A stretch of 64,000 nt of DNA from positions 9,998,046 through 10,062,045 of the forward strand of contig NC_135775.1 in assembly GCF_028453695.1 (NCBI RefSeq). Reading direction: 5' to 3'. The stretch is from Augochlora pura (Eukaryota; Arthropoda; Insecta; Hymenoptera; Halictidae). Below the pieces are notes generated by a model that was given only the letters and a program-made list of their open reading frames with translations, was not told where the DNA came from and did not search any database. How positions within the stretch are numbered: position 1 is the first letter of the stretch; each line of letters starts with the position of its first letter. This document shows positions 23,390 through 36,900 of this stretch, one piece after another. The translations under genes and the position numbers were made by a program.

Positions 23390-23775
23390 GAAATAAAGAA
23401 ACGGAGAGAACGGTCGATAGAGGGAGGATAACGTACGAGTGGAAAAGAGACGTTGCAGGAATATCCCGCGAATATGATGTGGAAAGTGTGGAAAAGAAGG
23501 AAGATATATGAGTAGCGAAAGGGTGTGGCAGAATAGGGAAGAAAAATTCGCGCGTGAAAATGGAGCAGGTGGAATCTGTGAATGGATGAAAAAGTGTGTG
23601 AAAGTGGAACAAAAAGGATACGCTGCAGAGGAGGAAAGTGGAAGTTGAGATAAAATCTGTGAGTAAAGCAAATATTTGTGAGTAGAGGAAAACTGTGCGA
23701 ATAGAGGAAGAAATCGCGGGAGATTCTGTAAGCAGAAGAAGAATATACGAGTAGAGAAAGAATCCGTGAAAGAAT
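23390..23775 (+). repeat. Purine-rich degenerate repeat strand
   Basis: About 385 bp in which the plus strand is strongly purine-biased, built from irregular words such as GTGGAAAAG, GAGTAGAGG and GTGTGGAAAG. It gives Ser/Phe/His-rich frames on the minus strand (183 codons at 23247-23798) that are low-complexity artefacts. It directly precedes the 85-bp minisatellite. Confidence 0.6.
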
Positions 23776-23922
23776 GATATACAGTAAATTCTCTCCAATT
23801 GTTTTTCAGATTATAAACAGAAATAGACAGTTTGGGAAGAAGAAATACAATTATTTAAGCCTCGAAACTCGATTTTATGGTCGCCGTTTTTCAGTAACTA
23901 TAAAAACGAGCTACGATCAATG
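23776..23922. repeat. Inverted and decayed units flanking the 85-bp array
   Basis: TTATAAACAGAAATAGACAG at about 23812-23831 is the reverse complement of the array core CTGTCTATTTCTGTTTATAA. A decayed direct unit with the final ACGATCAATG follows up to 23922. Confidence 0.6.
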
Positions 23923-24517
23923 CTCGAATAATCGTATCTCCTCTTCTCAAATTGTCCATTTCTGTTTATAAGCTAGGGGACAATTAGGGAGTATCTACCG
24001 ATCAAGACTCGAATAATCGTATCTCCTCTTCTGAAATTGTCTGTTTCTATTTATAAGGTGAGCGACAATTAGGGAGTATTTACCGATGAAGGGTCGATTA
24101 ATCATATCTGCTCTTCTGGAATTGTCCATTTCTGTTTATAAGCTAGGGGACAATTAGGGTGTATCTACCGATTAAGGCTCGAATAATCGTATCTCCTCTT
24201 CTGGAATTGTCCGTTTCGGTTTATAAGCTGGGGAACAATTAGGGAGTATCTACCGATCAAGGCTCGAATAATTGTATCTCCTCTTCTGGAATTGTCCATT
24301 TCTATTTATACGCTGGGGGACAATTAGGGAGTATCTACCGATCAAGGCTCGAATAATCGTATCTCCTCTTCTGAAATTGTCTGTTTCTGTTTATAAGGTG
24401 AGCGACAATTAGGGAGTATTTACCGATGAAGGATCGATTAATCGTATCTGCTCTTCTGGAATTGTCCGTTTCGGTTTATAAGCTGAGTGACAATTAGCGA
24501 GTATTTACTGAACAAGT
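23923..24517. repeat. 85-bp minisatellite, seven units with a conserved hairpin
   Basis: Units begin at 23923, 24008, 24093, 24178, 24263, 24348 and 24433, always 85 bp apart. Each carries AATTGTC, about 20 bp, then GACAATT (AACAATT in unit 4), so a stem of 6-8 bp can form in every unit. Units 2 and 6 and units 3 and 7 share private variants, pointing to a four-unit (340-bp) higher-order period. No protein frame runs through. Confidence 0.9.
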
Positions 24518-26028
24518 AAAAGAATGCGAGTTTATACTCGAGTCTATTCTTGCTTTATAGCAAGAATAATCTTGCTATACAATTTTTTAGTCGAATACTG
24601 ATAAACTAATCTATATAGATCGAGTAGAGGGGAAGGTTTCGGATCTAATTTCCAACCAGTGTCAGAACCGAAAGTCCCTTTCCATAGTTCCGCAACCCGA
24701 GTTAATTATTCGAAGAAGGCGGTTTCATGAATACTAACTGCGTATTGTTAAATATTGATACAGCCTATATAACGGAGAAAATTTCAACTTGCGAATGCAG
24801 CAGCCGCGTGTAAATCGTCGGACTTGAACTTTCATTTGTGGAAGTCATTTGCGCAGCTTGCAGCTGGTACAATTTCTTCGAGATCGTCTGCACCCGGGCC
24901 ACGCTACGGAAAGTGCTACATAATGCGAAAACGATGTAGACGCTTAGATATCGTGTGCCCTTGGCGATTTAGGCACTCATGGCTGCTCCATCTTCTTTCC
25001 ATTTCCTTTGAAGATCCGAGACAGGATTATAACACTCCTGAGGAGCTGCGATGAAACAAGATTAATATCGCCGTTAGTCATGTATGCGCAAACAATAGTT
25101 GTCATCCTATGGAATAGCTTTTACCATGGATCACGTTCTAACGTTTATAAATATATTCTAATTTTCGCTTTCAAGATATTACTGCTCGAAGATCGTTAAT
25201 TCTTTGTATTCGTAGCTTTTTAGATTGCATTACTTTCTTTTTGAAAAATAAAATTTAAAATTAAGATTTAAGAATTTAGTAATAAAATGGCATTTTTCCT
25301 ACTACCGCGGATAAAAGGATTCCAATCTTTCGGATCAACTCGTCCAACGTCCAGATTGTAAATCTGTTGCTACAAGACATTAATGTCCCATTAGCAGTTT
25401 ATGTTTGTCGTAAATGAAAATTATGGACACCCTGTATCCGCCAATAATTCTTAACGACACCCCACGTGCTTCGTTACGCCGCCGCGATAACGGTTTTACT
25501 TGAACGACACTTTACAAAAAGGTACTTGTCCCCTATACGAATAACCGTTCACAACGACAAGAACTACGCCGGGCGAGTCTCTCAATAACCTGAAAACTGC
25601 GGATATAAAATTCGTATCGGTTTTCGGGCTCGCGGGCTCTTATCGCCGCTTTACGGTCGAGAAGCTCAAAATGCGTTGATCGTTTCGCACGGTGGACACC
25701 GTGCGAAAGCGAGACCGGCTCTCAAGGAACACGTCCGCCATCATCGTAAACTGAAAACAAGATCCTCGATCACCTACACACGATCTTATTTCACCGCACT
25801 TTTCCTCGAATGCGTCCCCCGCGACTTGTTAATTTATCGATCACTTCGCGGCGACACGGGGTCCTAAATGCGGCGGCAGACGAGAGGAAATGAAGTCGCG
25901 ATTGTAGTCGTGAATCGATCCCATCGCGAATCGCTTTTGCGATAATGTTCCCGCGTTCGCCCTGATAGATCATTGAATTCACATTTCTTCTTTATCCGAC
26001 CAGCGCTTGTTTCATTTTCGGTAATTAT
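24518..26028. other. Unassigned, with one transposon-like terminus
   Basis: The motif GGACACCCTGTAT at 25425-25437 resembles the dispersed termini at 7249, 7361 and 26594. The part 25430-25980 is CpG-rich. No gene is recognised. Confidence 0.35.
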
Positions 26029-26190
26029 TTAACGATAAACCTACCGAGTCCTAAAAGTAACAAATGCGTCTTACTTTATCACTTCGAAAAGACTGTATTT
26101 CTATAGACATTTCGCAATTTTGTTGTAATTTGTGCTTTAATTAATAAAGTTATTTAATCGTTTTCTGTTAGGTTGTGTAAAAAGTTTTTC
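26029..26190 (+). mobile_element. Possible decayed MITE family C, copy 3
   Basis: The sequence TTAACGATAAACCTACCGAG, then TCCTAAAAGTAACAAATG, parallels the left end of the 40087 copy (TTAACAATAGAACTACCGCG, then TCCTAATCGTGACTAATATG). Interior resemblance is weak and no right end was found. Confidence 0.35.
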
Positions 26191-26545
26191 TCAAATCTTT
26201 TACACGAATTCCATGAAAAGAACTCTACGAAATTTGAAACGAACATTTCGAACGACTTGATTAATCGTTTTCAAACAAAACATACATGGCGGTCTCGAAT
26301 TTGATATTATCTGAAGAAAATGTTAAAAAAATAAAATAAAATTACTTGTTCGCTATTTGGTTTAGGACTAAGATCGATACCTTTCTACATAGAATTTTAT
26401 ATTTTTCCATATTTTTATATAAAAAAATATACTATCCCGCTTAAGAAAAAAATTGATCTCTAAATATCTAGAACGGCTTCAGCTATACAAAAATAATGTA
26501 CTACATATTATGCCCCTTTAAACTATTTTTTTTTGTATTGAAAAA

Positions 26546-26608
26546 TTTGTTGTCCAATGCTTGCTTTGGAAGTTGCAGGTGCACAAGTTACATGGACCAC
26601 CCTGTATA
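26546..26608 (+). mobile_element. Dispersed repeat terminus (copy of 7311-7375)
   Basis: It shares TTGTTGTCCAATGC, GGAAGTTGCA, ACAAGTTACATGGACC and the end ACCCTGTATA with 7311-7375. One end only is visible. Confidence 0.6.
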
Positions 26609-29600
26609 AGCCCTATATCTTATATGTTTGGCATTACTTGTACTTGAAAAAGTATTGTACAGATTAGAAACATAAGTAAATACATATTTGCAACTCCAAT
26701 ATGAAACGGTCTTTGACCTTCTTTTTTTTAAAAATCAGAAAGAGTGCTTAAAAATGCATATCAAAACCGAAGTACCGCCTTAGGTTGCAAAGCAACTGAT
26801 TGGCATCCTTTTGATGCCGCATCATCCTTTCCAGATCAAAACCGTGGCGGTGTATTGATTTCGACGAACAATTTTAAAGGTTTATTCACACGTTTTTGTC
26901 GATGTAACTTTAGGTCGCGTTCGGATACTCAAATTGATGCCACATGTTGGCTCTATCGTTTCTAAACGGTTAAATAAATCAGCGGCTCGGCATCGATAAA
27001 GGGGCGACTGTTTGGAGCTACTTGATCGCGGTCCGAACGATTGCTCGCGCAGATAGGCCAGCGAATCGATATCGAAATCTTCTTTTAATCGGTAATCGAG
27101 TGATGTTATCGAGAACGAAGTATTGACTTGGCAGAGGCCCCCGACTGTCTACTTTTTGTCCCCCTTCCGCCGATAGTTCTTCGTCCTCATCTATCCCATC
27201 GCGACAGAGCCGGAGGGAGACCGATTCCCTATATTCCTCTCTCCTCTATCGAAATAAAATTAAACGTTCGGACTGCGCGGCCGGAAAAGTATTGAATCCT
27301 GCCGGCCGTTTTCAGCGTCGCGTCGTCACTTGCATCGCACAGCGATCGATTTTCATAGAAAACGGGACTGAAATGAAAAAAAAAACATTTTTTTGCAAGT
27401 GAAATATTGTTATCGTGTTTGATTCATTATCCTCTGGAACATATAACTCTTAAGGTTTATATGTCCAGTTGTATTAACAACTGAAAAAATTCAAATAATT
27501 CGAGATTATTAAAATCCTGTTAGTCATGTTTTTCTTCCATTTAACACTGATTTAACACTCTAGCCATCTGTTATTTTATTAAAACTTGCTACATTATCTA
27601 TAATTATTAATAAGCGTATATAATAATAAGACAATTTCATTACGATCCATTCTTGTAGTGGAAATTAATTCTTTAATTCTAGATTTGTTATAAACTATTT
27701 TGTAGCCCATTAAATAAATATGCAGGCATGTACTGTTTGAAAACTGAAAATATGGTTTCAAGGTATTACAGACAAAATCTAATAATAGCTGCTATCTGTT
27801 ACTAATTTTACTGCTCTATTGTATTAAAGCTATAAACAATTTTACGGTTTGCATAACATCGGTCTCTCCGTTAACAATTCTCAAGGATTTACGAATAAAG
27901 AAAAATAGAAAACACTAATGACATTATGTCATTAATTGTCGTAAATGACACGCGCCGTTTACGAAGATAAAGAAGTCATGCTTCGTTTTGCCAGCTGTCA
28001 ATAAAGCAAGCGTCGAAGCCGTAACTTCGGACTTTTTGTCCGATTTTTACAAGGAATCGACCGCCGCGCGTCGTCATCTATCCACCGGGTCCGATCCGCC
28101 ATACCTTCGTTTTTTCTTCTCTTGTCCTCGAATGCAATTAGGACTTGACCTATTTCCACGGCGATTCGTGCGCCTTGACCCGCCGTTCGATGTATCAGGA
28201 ACGTGACGGAACCGCTCGGCCGAGAGATCGATGAACCGGGCGCACACGTGTATTGTAAATTGCCGAGATTAACGGCGTTACAACACCGACACGGCGAACC
28301 GGTGGATTGTCGCTGATCTACGCGACTGCTGGATAATATCCTCCATCCCCTCTGTTTTCCAACCGTCTGCTATACGTACAACAGTATACGCTGATCCTCG
28401 TCGCAAAGTGGGGATGAAGGATGGGAGTAAAATAGCTTCCGTCTTATTTGTTAGAAAAATCCCCGGAAACTATAAAACCTCGCTGGCCGCCATTGCTGTC
28501 CCTCAGAATCCAACTTTATATGAATTGGGCGTTACTTGGGAGAAACATGACCCACTATCAAAATTACAAATTAGAATCGCAATGGACTTTTAATAAAACT
28601 TAACGTTCTATTAAATGTAAAAAATATGTAGGTTACAATTAACTTCTATTAGGGGTGAAATTAATTAAAATAAACTTTCTGCATCCGTTTTTCTTAATTT
28701 CCCCACCAGTTTTTATAATAATCAATGTGAAACACAATTGATCTTTACTATCTTGTAGCTTGGACAAGACGGAATGATTGATCCTCGAGTGAACCCTTCG
28801 CCGCACTATTTCTTTTTTTTTAAATTATAACGATTAATGGTTCTGTCGATTGGAATAATTTCTTAGAAGAAAACGAATGTTCGTATATTTATTATAGAGA
28901 ATGACATTCATGTTTTACAAGATCTGACTTGACATCGAGTGAAATCGTGAAATTGAGTTCTTCTTTACTAGAAATTAATTTCTTCGTAATTCTTTTACTT
29001 CATTTAAACACTCTGCCATCGCTGTTGTCCATAACCACCCCTAATTCTTAATTATATTGTTATTATTGTTACTACTGTTATTATTATTATTACTATCTAA
29101 CTGTATTGTGGAATTATTATATTAGCACTGATTGTTCCATTTTATTTCCGCCAATTGTTATTTCGTTGGTATTACTTTTCTATCTTTCTAGCCTTATCTC
29201 GTATGCTCCCTGTTATAACAGCTTTGCAACAAATTATTATTATTCCTACTACTATTATCACTATTATTATTATTATCGTTATTATAATCATCTCCATTAC
29301 GAGTCAGCCTCGTCAAAGTGCATTAGGGAGCTAATGAAACCACCTCCATTGCTCACGAACGGACAGGTAGCTCAGCGATTCGTAGACACACGTTCGACGA
29401 TGACACGGTGATATCCGCCTTCAGGCGAGACATTCGTTAAAGGAATTGTTCCACAGGCGACACGACTGAAGAATATTTCAACAGCGGCTTAGCAGTGACT
29501 ACCAAGCTAATGTTTTAATGGGCAGCGAGGATCTAGCTTCAGGCGGAAAGAAGCGGAACCGACTCGAAGGAGTTCAGTCGACGAACGTAAGCCCCGGCAA

Positions 29601-30282
29601 AGTGGCCACGTCCCGCTTATAAATCTCCATTACATCCGAACGGTATCCCGTCGTTGTTTGCTTTTTGCTTTCTTCGCGACGAATTAAGTCGGGTCGGCCG
29701 GGAAACGTCACGGCACCAGGGGGTCCTCCTCTACACACGGGGATTCCACTGTTTCTCTCCGACCCAATCCTCCCCCATTCAATTAACAGCGCGCGTCAAT
29801 TACCCCCATGTAAATTAACGTTAGACATTTGTCTGTCGCCTAACCGTACAAAGCTCTTTTATTTCCCTGTAGACAACGCATCGGATAAGGAAATGAAAGC
29901 ACCAACGATCTCTCTTATCGATGTCACGCATTTTATTGTCATAAAGAACCATTTTTTATTATTCGTTCAATGGAAAGACAATAGAACCTCGATTATAAGA
30001 TTATTCAAAGTGAGACGTCAAATTCAAGTTTCGCACAGAAAATGGTTGCAGGCCGGATTCGTCGTTTTCATTCAACCCCTTGAGTGGCTGTGTCGTGTAT
30101 ATACGTCATGGGGTGCAGCTAGGAGTGATCCTGCGCGAAGAAATAAGAACAGAATTTGGTATAACGGTTTGTCAACCGAGAAAATCAACTTTAAAGATTG
30201 TTCATCTTTGTAAAGGATTTACTGAAATGGAGACCAGAATAAAAAGATATTATACCGAATTTGTTTCTTATATTGTCAAGTA
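26609..30282. other. Unassigned; contains an ATT-rich microsatellite field
   Basis: GC-rich islands lie at about 26960-27360, 27950-28400 and 29300-29860, separated by AT-rich DNA. From 29050 to 29290 irregular (ATT)n and (TACTAT)n tracts dominate and create a Tyr-rich frame. A 182-codon plus frame at 29665-30213 shows no domain. No gene is called. Confidence 0.35.
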
Positions 30283-30330
30283 TTACCACCCTCTAGTCGG
30301 TTGTACTACGAATTCCGGCCCATCGTGTAT
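30283..30330 (+). mobile_element. Diverged transposon-like terminus (relative of 7203-7264)
   Basis: TCGGTTGTACTACGAATTCC followed by a CATCGTGTAT end aligns with CCGGTTGTAGTACGATTTCC and the CACCCTGCATA end at 7203-7264. One end only. Confidence 0.45.
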
Positions 30331-33300
30331 GTGCGGATTACGAAATCCCTTGTATATCTCAATATTTATGTTAAATATGTTTATTTGATAGATTATATTG
30401 TGTTTTCCTGGCCACAATATGCACGGTTCCTTCTGTAATGGCTATAACGTACGAGCCACTTTCGTATAGTGGTTATGACGTATTATATACGTCAGGGGCG
30501 GAAAAGTGCTGCCGCCCAGTTGTAGATTAGCATTAGCGAACCGTGCCGGCAGAGGGGTTAAGGGGTTAATTTATACGTTTCTTTCACGCTTCAAAAACCT
30601 GCACAACTATTTATCACTGTTTCTCGAAGCAAAAGCGTAAGAAAATCTCTCTCATTATTCTCGGTGCTATAGAGCATAGCCTAAGGACAATCCGCAAGAT
30701 GGCGACAAGCGATCGAGCGATAGGCTCTTCGTAACCAATGACAGATGGTGCAAGATAGTACAGAGATTCGAATAGAAACAAGGATGTAAAAAGGAGTGTA
30801 GATGTGACCGGAACAAGTGTAATTCGTTGAAGGAGTTGGTCGAGACACTCGCAACTTATACGGCCGTATAACCGGCCGTGTGTTGCCGATAAACACGGAA
30901 ATGCGACGGCTTGTCCTCTTTTATGGGATTAAATAAGGAAATACAGCAGTCGGGACGGAGTTCGCTCGACAATAATTGAGTCCCCGGCTGCACTCCGAAC
31001 ATTCTCCTCTCTAGAACGAAACTATTTCGTTTTCATGGGCTGCCGCCAAGGAGGCAAATCACTCGGATTAATTCTGATCCTGTCGGGAGGTTGGGCGGAG
31101 GGTGGGTGGAGGGCGGTGGCACGGGGAACGCGTAACTGCGAACGCACCGATAACTCGGTAAATATTGATTCTAACAAGTATTTATTCGGTCGGATATTGC
31201 GGACTGGGTCAGCGCAGCTGGAACTGGGTCACGCGGCGTGCTGTTAGAATTCCTTCTAGGATCTATTTCCCAAATTTGCTGCCGTTTATGCTGCGAAGTA
31301 CGAGCGTTGTAAAGGCTTCGCGAGTTAACGTTCGCCCGGCTGTGGAAGTCCGGCGTCGTGAACTCTCGCAGAATTTTCAATTTACCGGAGCGAAGCGCAA
31401 AGGTCGCGGTAATTAGATTTTCGCTGACGATTATTTGCGTTTCTTAATTCTGTTCGTAGCGTAACAGCGGCTTGATAATTATCCACGTTGGACTGTTACA
31501 CGGACGAGGCTGTACTCTAACAGCCTGCGTCGCCCATTTGGCTTCTCATTAACGCGTCGTCTGGCGTAACTAGTTTTTAATTGAGCATGACGCGTCGCAG
31601 AACCATCCCGAAAATTTGTTTGCCCCGACGCATTTGAAAATTCTGTTCTACGTTCGCATTTCCCTTATGAAGCTTCATTTAATCAGCGCACGTTGGTCAG
31701 AAAGGTTCCCTTTAAAATCTGGCAATTTCCCTTCCGAATCGTACGAAACGATTCTTTGTTCGAGAACATCGAAAGAATACTACGCTGCGAAATTTGAGAA
31801 AACTTGCTTCTTTTTGAAGGACGAACGTCGACTCTCCTGGTTGATTGTACAAGTTCGAATTGAATTTCCGTGAACACGAAAGGCAACTGTTCATTTCAAT
31901 CTGCAGTCAATGTAAAAAAGTATTCGCACGTCCTTTAAAACGAAATAACTTTTTATAATTAGGCCGGACGATTTTATTTTTGTGTGATGTTAGAGGATTA
32001 GTATAATAGACAACAGAGTTGAGTAAAAAGTAATCTGACTGATGATTAATGATCGTAGTTATTATAATTGATTTATAATAATTTAGAATAAATATACTTA
32101 TCAGATATACTTTATACCCAATTCTGCTAAAAATGACTAAGAATTTTGTTTTTAAAATACCATTGGTTAGAATGATAGAAAAATACAAAGATTGTCTCTG
32201 AGCCTATAACAATAATTTTAGAAAATGCTTTTTCTTGATCTCAGTAATTTCTACATACGTGTGTATAATGTCAAAATTTTAATCCTTAAAATGTTTTCCA
32301 CAAATACTTTTATAAATGAAAAAAGTTGGAAATACATGATATTTGAACTTGTTCATAATTTAAACCAATTGCAATTTTTGAAAACAATTTTTTCATCGTT
32401 GTTCAGTAATTTTTTTAACGTCCCAACAAACTTGCAGTCGCACGGATCAAAATAGGGTCAACGTGGATTTCATAATTTTATAAAAAGGTCACTCCGTTCC
32501 GAAAAGTGTACAAACACGTTTTACGCCGGCTGTAATTTGGTTCGAGCCACGGTTGAACATCGGCAGCATTTTTCTAATATTTACGACGGAAGTTCTTTAC
32601 GACGCGACGCGATATAATACAAGGCGACCGAAGTCGTAAGCGGAAGCAGTCGAATAAAGGAAGCGGGGTCGGTACCAAAGTTGCCATAATCCCCGAAAAC
32701 GCCGACGCTCCGCGGTGGTGGTGCAGGGTCAAAGAATCGCGAAAGAGGGAGGGGGGGAGAAGGAAGGGAGGGTGGTTTCGGTCGCGTGCAGCCACACCGC
32801 GAGAACGCAGCCCCGCCGACGCCGGAATTTCATTGACGCACTTGGTCCGCGGGATCTCGCCTCGCCCTCTCCGCTTCGCTATTCCGCGTGTCGTCACGCG
32901 CGGCTTGCCATTTATCCCCGTTCATCCGCTATTTATAAATATTTCCAGCGTGCCGAGGCGAGAGAGCGGGCCGCCGCTGTCGTTCCGCCGCCGCCTCTCG
33001 CCTGGGCAGCCTTGATTTTCGTTTCGTGGATGCGTGCGCCTTCGTTTTTCCTCGACGCTTCCCAGGGTCGTCCGTGGGAAATGAAAACTTCAGCCCCCGG
33101 GCAGGGACGTTTCTGGATTCCCCGGCCAGGATATCGCGTCTTCCCCGTGACCGTGTTGTCCCTCGGACAGAAAATCGATCTGGACAGTGTACAGGGTTGC
33201 ACGGGTTGCCGGAATAATTTTAACCTAATTTTCGAGCCATGAATTCCTGCCAGTGGTTACACCGACTGGAAAAGCTGATACAATGTGATTCGCGAGATGG

Positions 33301-33392
33301 AGGTGCCGGGGAACGCTTTCCGAAAGTTGAGAAAATGTTCCACCTACTTGTAAAACATTCTACGAAGTTTTTCAACAAACTTATTTATAGTT
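30331..33392. other. Unassigned; GC islands at about 30660-31600 and 32490-33250
   Basis: Both islands are CpG-rich and carry frames on both strands (up to 175 codons at 32715-33242 plus) without recognisable domains. GAGGGGTTAAGGGGTTAA near 30553-30570 looks like two adjacent TTAA-type termini. The spacer 31880-32490 is AT-rich. Confidence 0.3.
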
Positions 33393-33968
33393 TTAACCCA
33401 TTGCGGGCATGTGCATGCAAATACCCGGCCGAAGTACAGCCGAACATCTTAAGTGGAATAACTTTTCTCACAGTGGCGATTTCTTGACACGTTAGAAGGG
33501 CTAGTTTACTATACAATAGATAACAAAAATTCGCAAAAACTGAAATTGGTTGGAATGATAAAACAAAATTAAAAGGTCGCTCTTTTAAACACTCTTATCC
33601 CTGTCAATACCGCAGAAGCAAAACATCTAATCTATGCACAAATTTTGTATTCAGTCTACTAATCATAACTCTAATAGTAACACGATTTTATTAATAATAA
33701 TAATAATTATTATTATTATTATGCGAGAAAATTTTAAAAATAAAATCGTCCTGAACAATAGCAAACTAAAAAGACATCCTAGTTATGGTCTAGTAAACCG
33801 ATCCCTTAATTGTCTAAAAAAAAATTCATGTTGTTTGTTCCAGTACTAAAAAAAGTTATTCCCTTTTTAAGAAGTATTCCAATATTTCCGTAACGGACTG
33901 TATGTATATGCCGCTACTCCACGCCCACTAAACTCGATCCATACACAGCTGCGCCTGCAAAGGGTTAA
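33393..33968. mobile_element. TTAA-bounded non-autonomous element, about 570 bp
   Basis: The left end TTAACCCATTGCGGGCATG and right end GCGCCTGCAAAGGGTTAA are imperfect inverted repeats (TTAACCCWTTGCRGGC). It contains an AAT/ATT palindrome at 33689-33721 and no transposase frame. Its outer bases match the CCCTTTGC type of family B, but the interior does not. Confidence 0.5.
33689..33721. repeat. (TAA)n-(TTA)n inverted microsatellite
   Basis: Five AAT-type triplets run directly into five ATT-type triplets, so the tract can fold back on itself completely. Confidence 0.8.
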
Positions 33969-36900
33969 CAGTATTGATACTTGCCTATCAAAAGGGTTAA
34001 CAGTCCTTGCATTCCTGCGTTCTGATTTGGAATCTCTTCTGTCCAATCGTCCGGTCGGCTTACTTTCCCTGGTAATCGGATAACGCGCGGTTGTCTCGTA
34101 AGACGAGTCCTTGTTAACTCGAAAGCACAGCCGATTAACGCGTGAGTCATTAACTGCGTGCCGGTCACGCAGACTGAGGCCAGCGTCTCTTAGTCCCGGC
34201 GCGACGTTGACACATAAAATGCCGCACGAATTTGATTCGCAGGAAATGAATCATGGGCCCCCCTTCCTTGATTGCGTCACACCTAACACACTTTAACTAG
34301 GAGACGCCGCGGTGTTTTCTTTCCTACGCCCGGCTGCCGCTTCCCTAATTGTCACAATTCCCCGGCGGCTCTCGCGCCATTAGCATTTCGTCTACGATGA
34401 CCAGCGCCCGCGCGGCTTATCCAGAAATCCTATCGCATAGTTTCTATTGTGTCTGCCTTTATAAAACGGTACGTCCGCCCGCGCGCTTTCTATTAACGTT
34501 CAAAACCTTTGACAGATCTGGACCAAATTTTGCATAGTTACCCTCTGGAACTCTGTGAAGCGTGTAGGCTGCCATGAAAGTTTCATGACCAACCCAGGTT
34601 CCGTCCCCTAAACACTTTGGCGAAATCTAAGTGTTTCGTTCTATTTAATAAGGGTGTTGATAAACGAGTCGCTTTTTCCGTGACGAGGTGAAAATCTACG
34701 GAATTACTAATTCGGCAACCTTTATTGAAATAATTACGATATGCTTTTCAACTTTAAATATAAAAATTCAAAATTATAATTATTATTATTATCATTATGA
34801 AAACAAATATCAAATTACCAAACGACCGGCGCCTGCATTGTATTATTAAATTGTGATCAAAACAAATAGGGGGATTAAAACCCGTTAGACCTGTAAAATT
34901 CGTGTCTTGTTTAAATACAATATTTACGATATCATAAGCAAACTAATATTCTGAAAACAATTAAATATCGATAAATTTAATTGACACCGTTACAGCTTAG
35001 TAATAATAGGCCATGTCCGAGGATAGAGTGACAATGTATATTCAATAAAAAAGAATGGCATTACTCATGGATTGCTTTAATATTGTCAACTGCGAAGAAT
35101 TTAAATAAAGAATGTAAAATCGATCGCGCGTTGCCTGCCTCGGTGGGTTGGGCGTTCAATTCAACGAATTTCGTTGCATCCATAATTTTGCGTTTTAGTT
35201 AAAATAACAAACAAATTCTCTCGGAATTTATTTCCACCCCGGAATTTTTCGAACGAGGGAAATATTTGAAAACGCGACCCATGCCGGTGTCCACTGAAAG
35301 CACGTTCATCGCGGGGGCTTCGTCAACAACAACTGCGATTTCGAAATCACTAATTTCCATCCCTTCCGCCGCGCGCCGCTACGCCCCGCCGCCGCGGCAC
35401 GGCACAGTTCGTTTTATCTCGGCCGTGCTATTCCCATAGCACGAGTTCCTCGCGGTCACCAATTTTCCAACAAGCCTCGAGTACCAGCGAAACCGCCCCA
35501 TTAATAGGACGAGACAGGGCCATCCAGCAAACAGGAGTCGCGCGGCAAGTTAGAAGAATCCTCGAATCGAGGACGAGGGTTTTCGCGGGCTCCGTGAACC
35601 GACAATTTCCCACGAGTTACGTAACAAGTTCCATCCTCGGGACACTCCACTTTCTCCGCTCAGTTTTCGAAAGAACTCGCCCCCCCCTTCTGTTGGCTCG
35701 CCACCCTGTCCACTCCGGGTCCGGCGAGCTTGGTAATCACGCGGTCTCCGGACAGTGGGCTATTTGTCGGATCTAGCCGGCCAAAATTATTTTGTTTTCA
35801 CTTAGCGTATCCAAAATGTGCTTACTTGATTTCACTAGTACTTTTGCTTAGGAAACATGATTATAAACAGATAAAAATAATTATAATAAATAAAGTGTAA
35901 TACGCGGCGCACCCCTATAACAAATTCCTTCGAAAAGAAACGAAAAATAACTTTCTTTGAATCATTTTCACCTTTCTGAAATGTATCCAAAGACTATATC
36001 TTTTACAAATTTACTAACGCAGAATACATCGAGAAAAGGCACGAGTGCCGCGATACGAAAATAAATGTCCACGTCTTTGCACGGGAGGAAAGAATGCACA
36101 GAAAATTTGCAGTTTATTGTCTTCCAACTGCTTGTCTTCCCCAGGTAACAACTCATTCCTACGACACAACGAGTTTGACAAAATCGACTTTTGACCGGCT
36201 AAATCCGGCAAATGGCCCACTGTGCTCCGGTACTGCTCTTCACTTTATCTCCCGACTTTTTGCCGTTCGTGACATTTGTCAGTCGTTATCGTTTCCCATG
36301 GACGATGCTGGCCGGCTCCATCGGTCCTTTTTCTTGCCAAAGTGGCCGGCCGCACGACAACGGACGGTCACGACACAACGATTTTAGGCGAGGCGGGGGT
36401 GGTTCGACGGCTGGTTTTTAACGGGGGAAGCTCGACGAATAAACGGTCCGGCCCCGCAATAAGGAACCGCATTGTCGAGCGACGCGCCGCCGGAAGTTAC
36501 GTAACGGGTTGTTTCAGGGACTTTAGCCTAGCCCAGTTCCGCGGAAGTGTTTCCGCCCCCCTGGAGGATCGATCTTGGTGACGCTTTGACGATCGTGTCG
36601 CGCGCCCCGCTCCCTCGCCCCCCTCTCGCTCTTTGATGCCCTCTGCCGCGAGTGCCGCGCACCGCCCCGCAGCTCGCTTCCTTATTTCTTTTTATTTATA
36701 CGTGTCCTCTTGTTTCCTGCTACTTTATTTTTAAACGGCGCACACCTTACCGTTCGCCCTTTGCTCTTTCACGCCTTCTGCCGATTGAGCCGCGTGCTTG
36801 CGAGATTTCTTTTTTAGTTTTTGTTCGCTGTATTCTTATCTCGCGGGGCTTCTACATAGCCAAATGCAATCGGCGACTTAATCGGTCACGGTTGTTATTC

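Noticed and set aside
23247..23798. 183-codon minus-strand Ser/Phe/His-rich frame resembling a secreted or membrane protein.
   Set aside because: It is produced by the purine-rich plus strand; hydrophobicity follows from TTC and CTC codon bias.
23923..24517. Possible CRISPR array (regular repeats).
   Set aside because: The 85-bp units are repeated along their full length with no unique spacers, and the DNA is eukaryotic in character.
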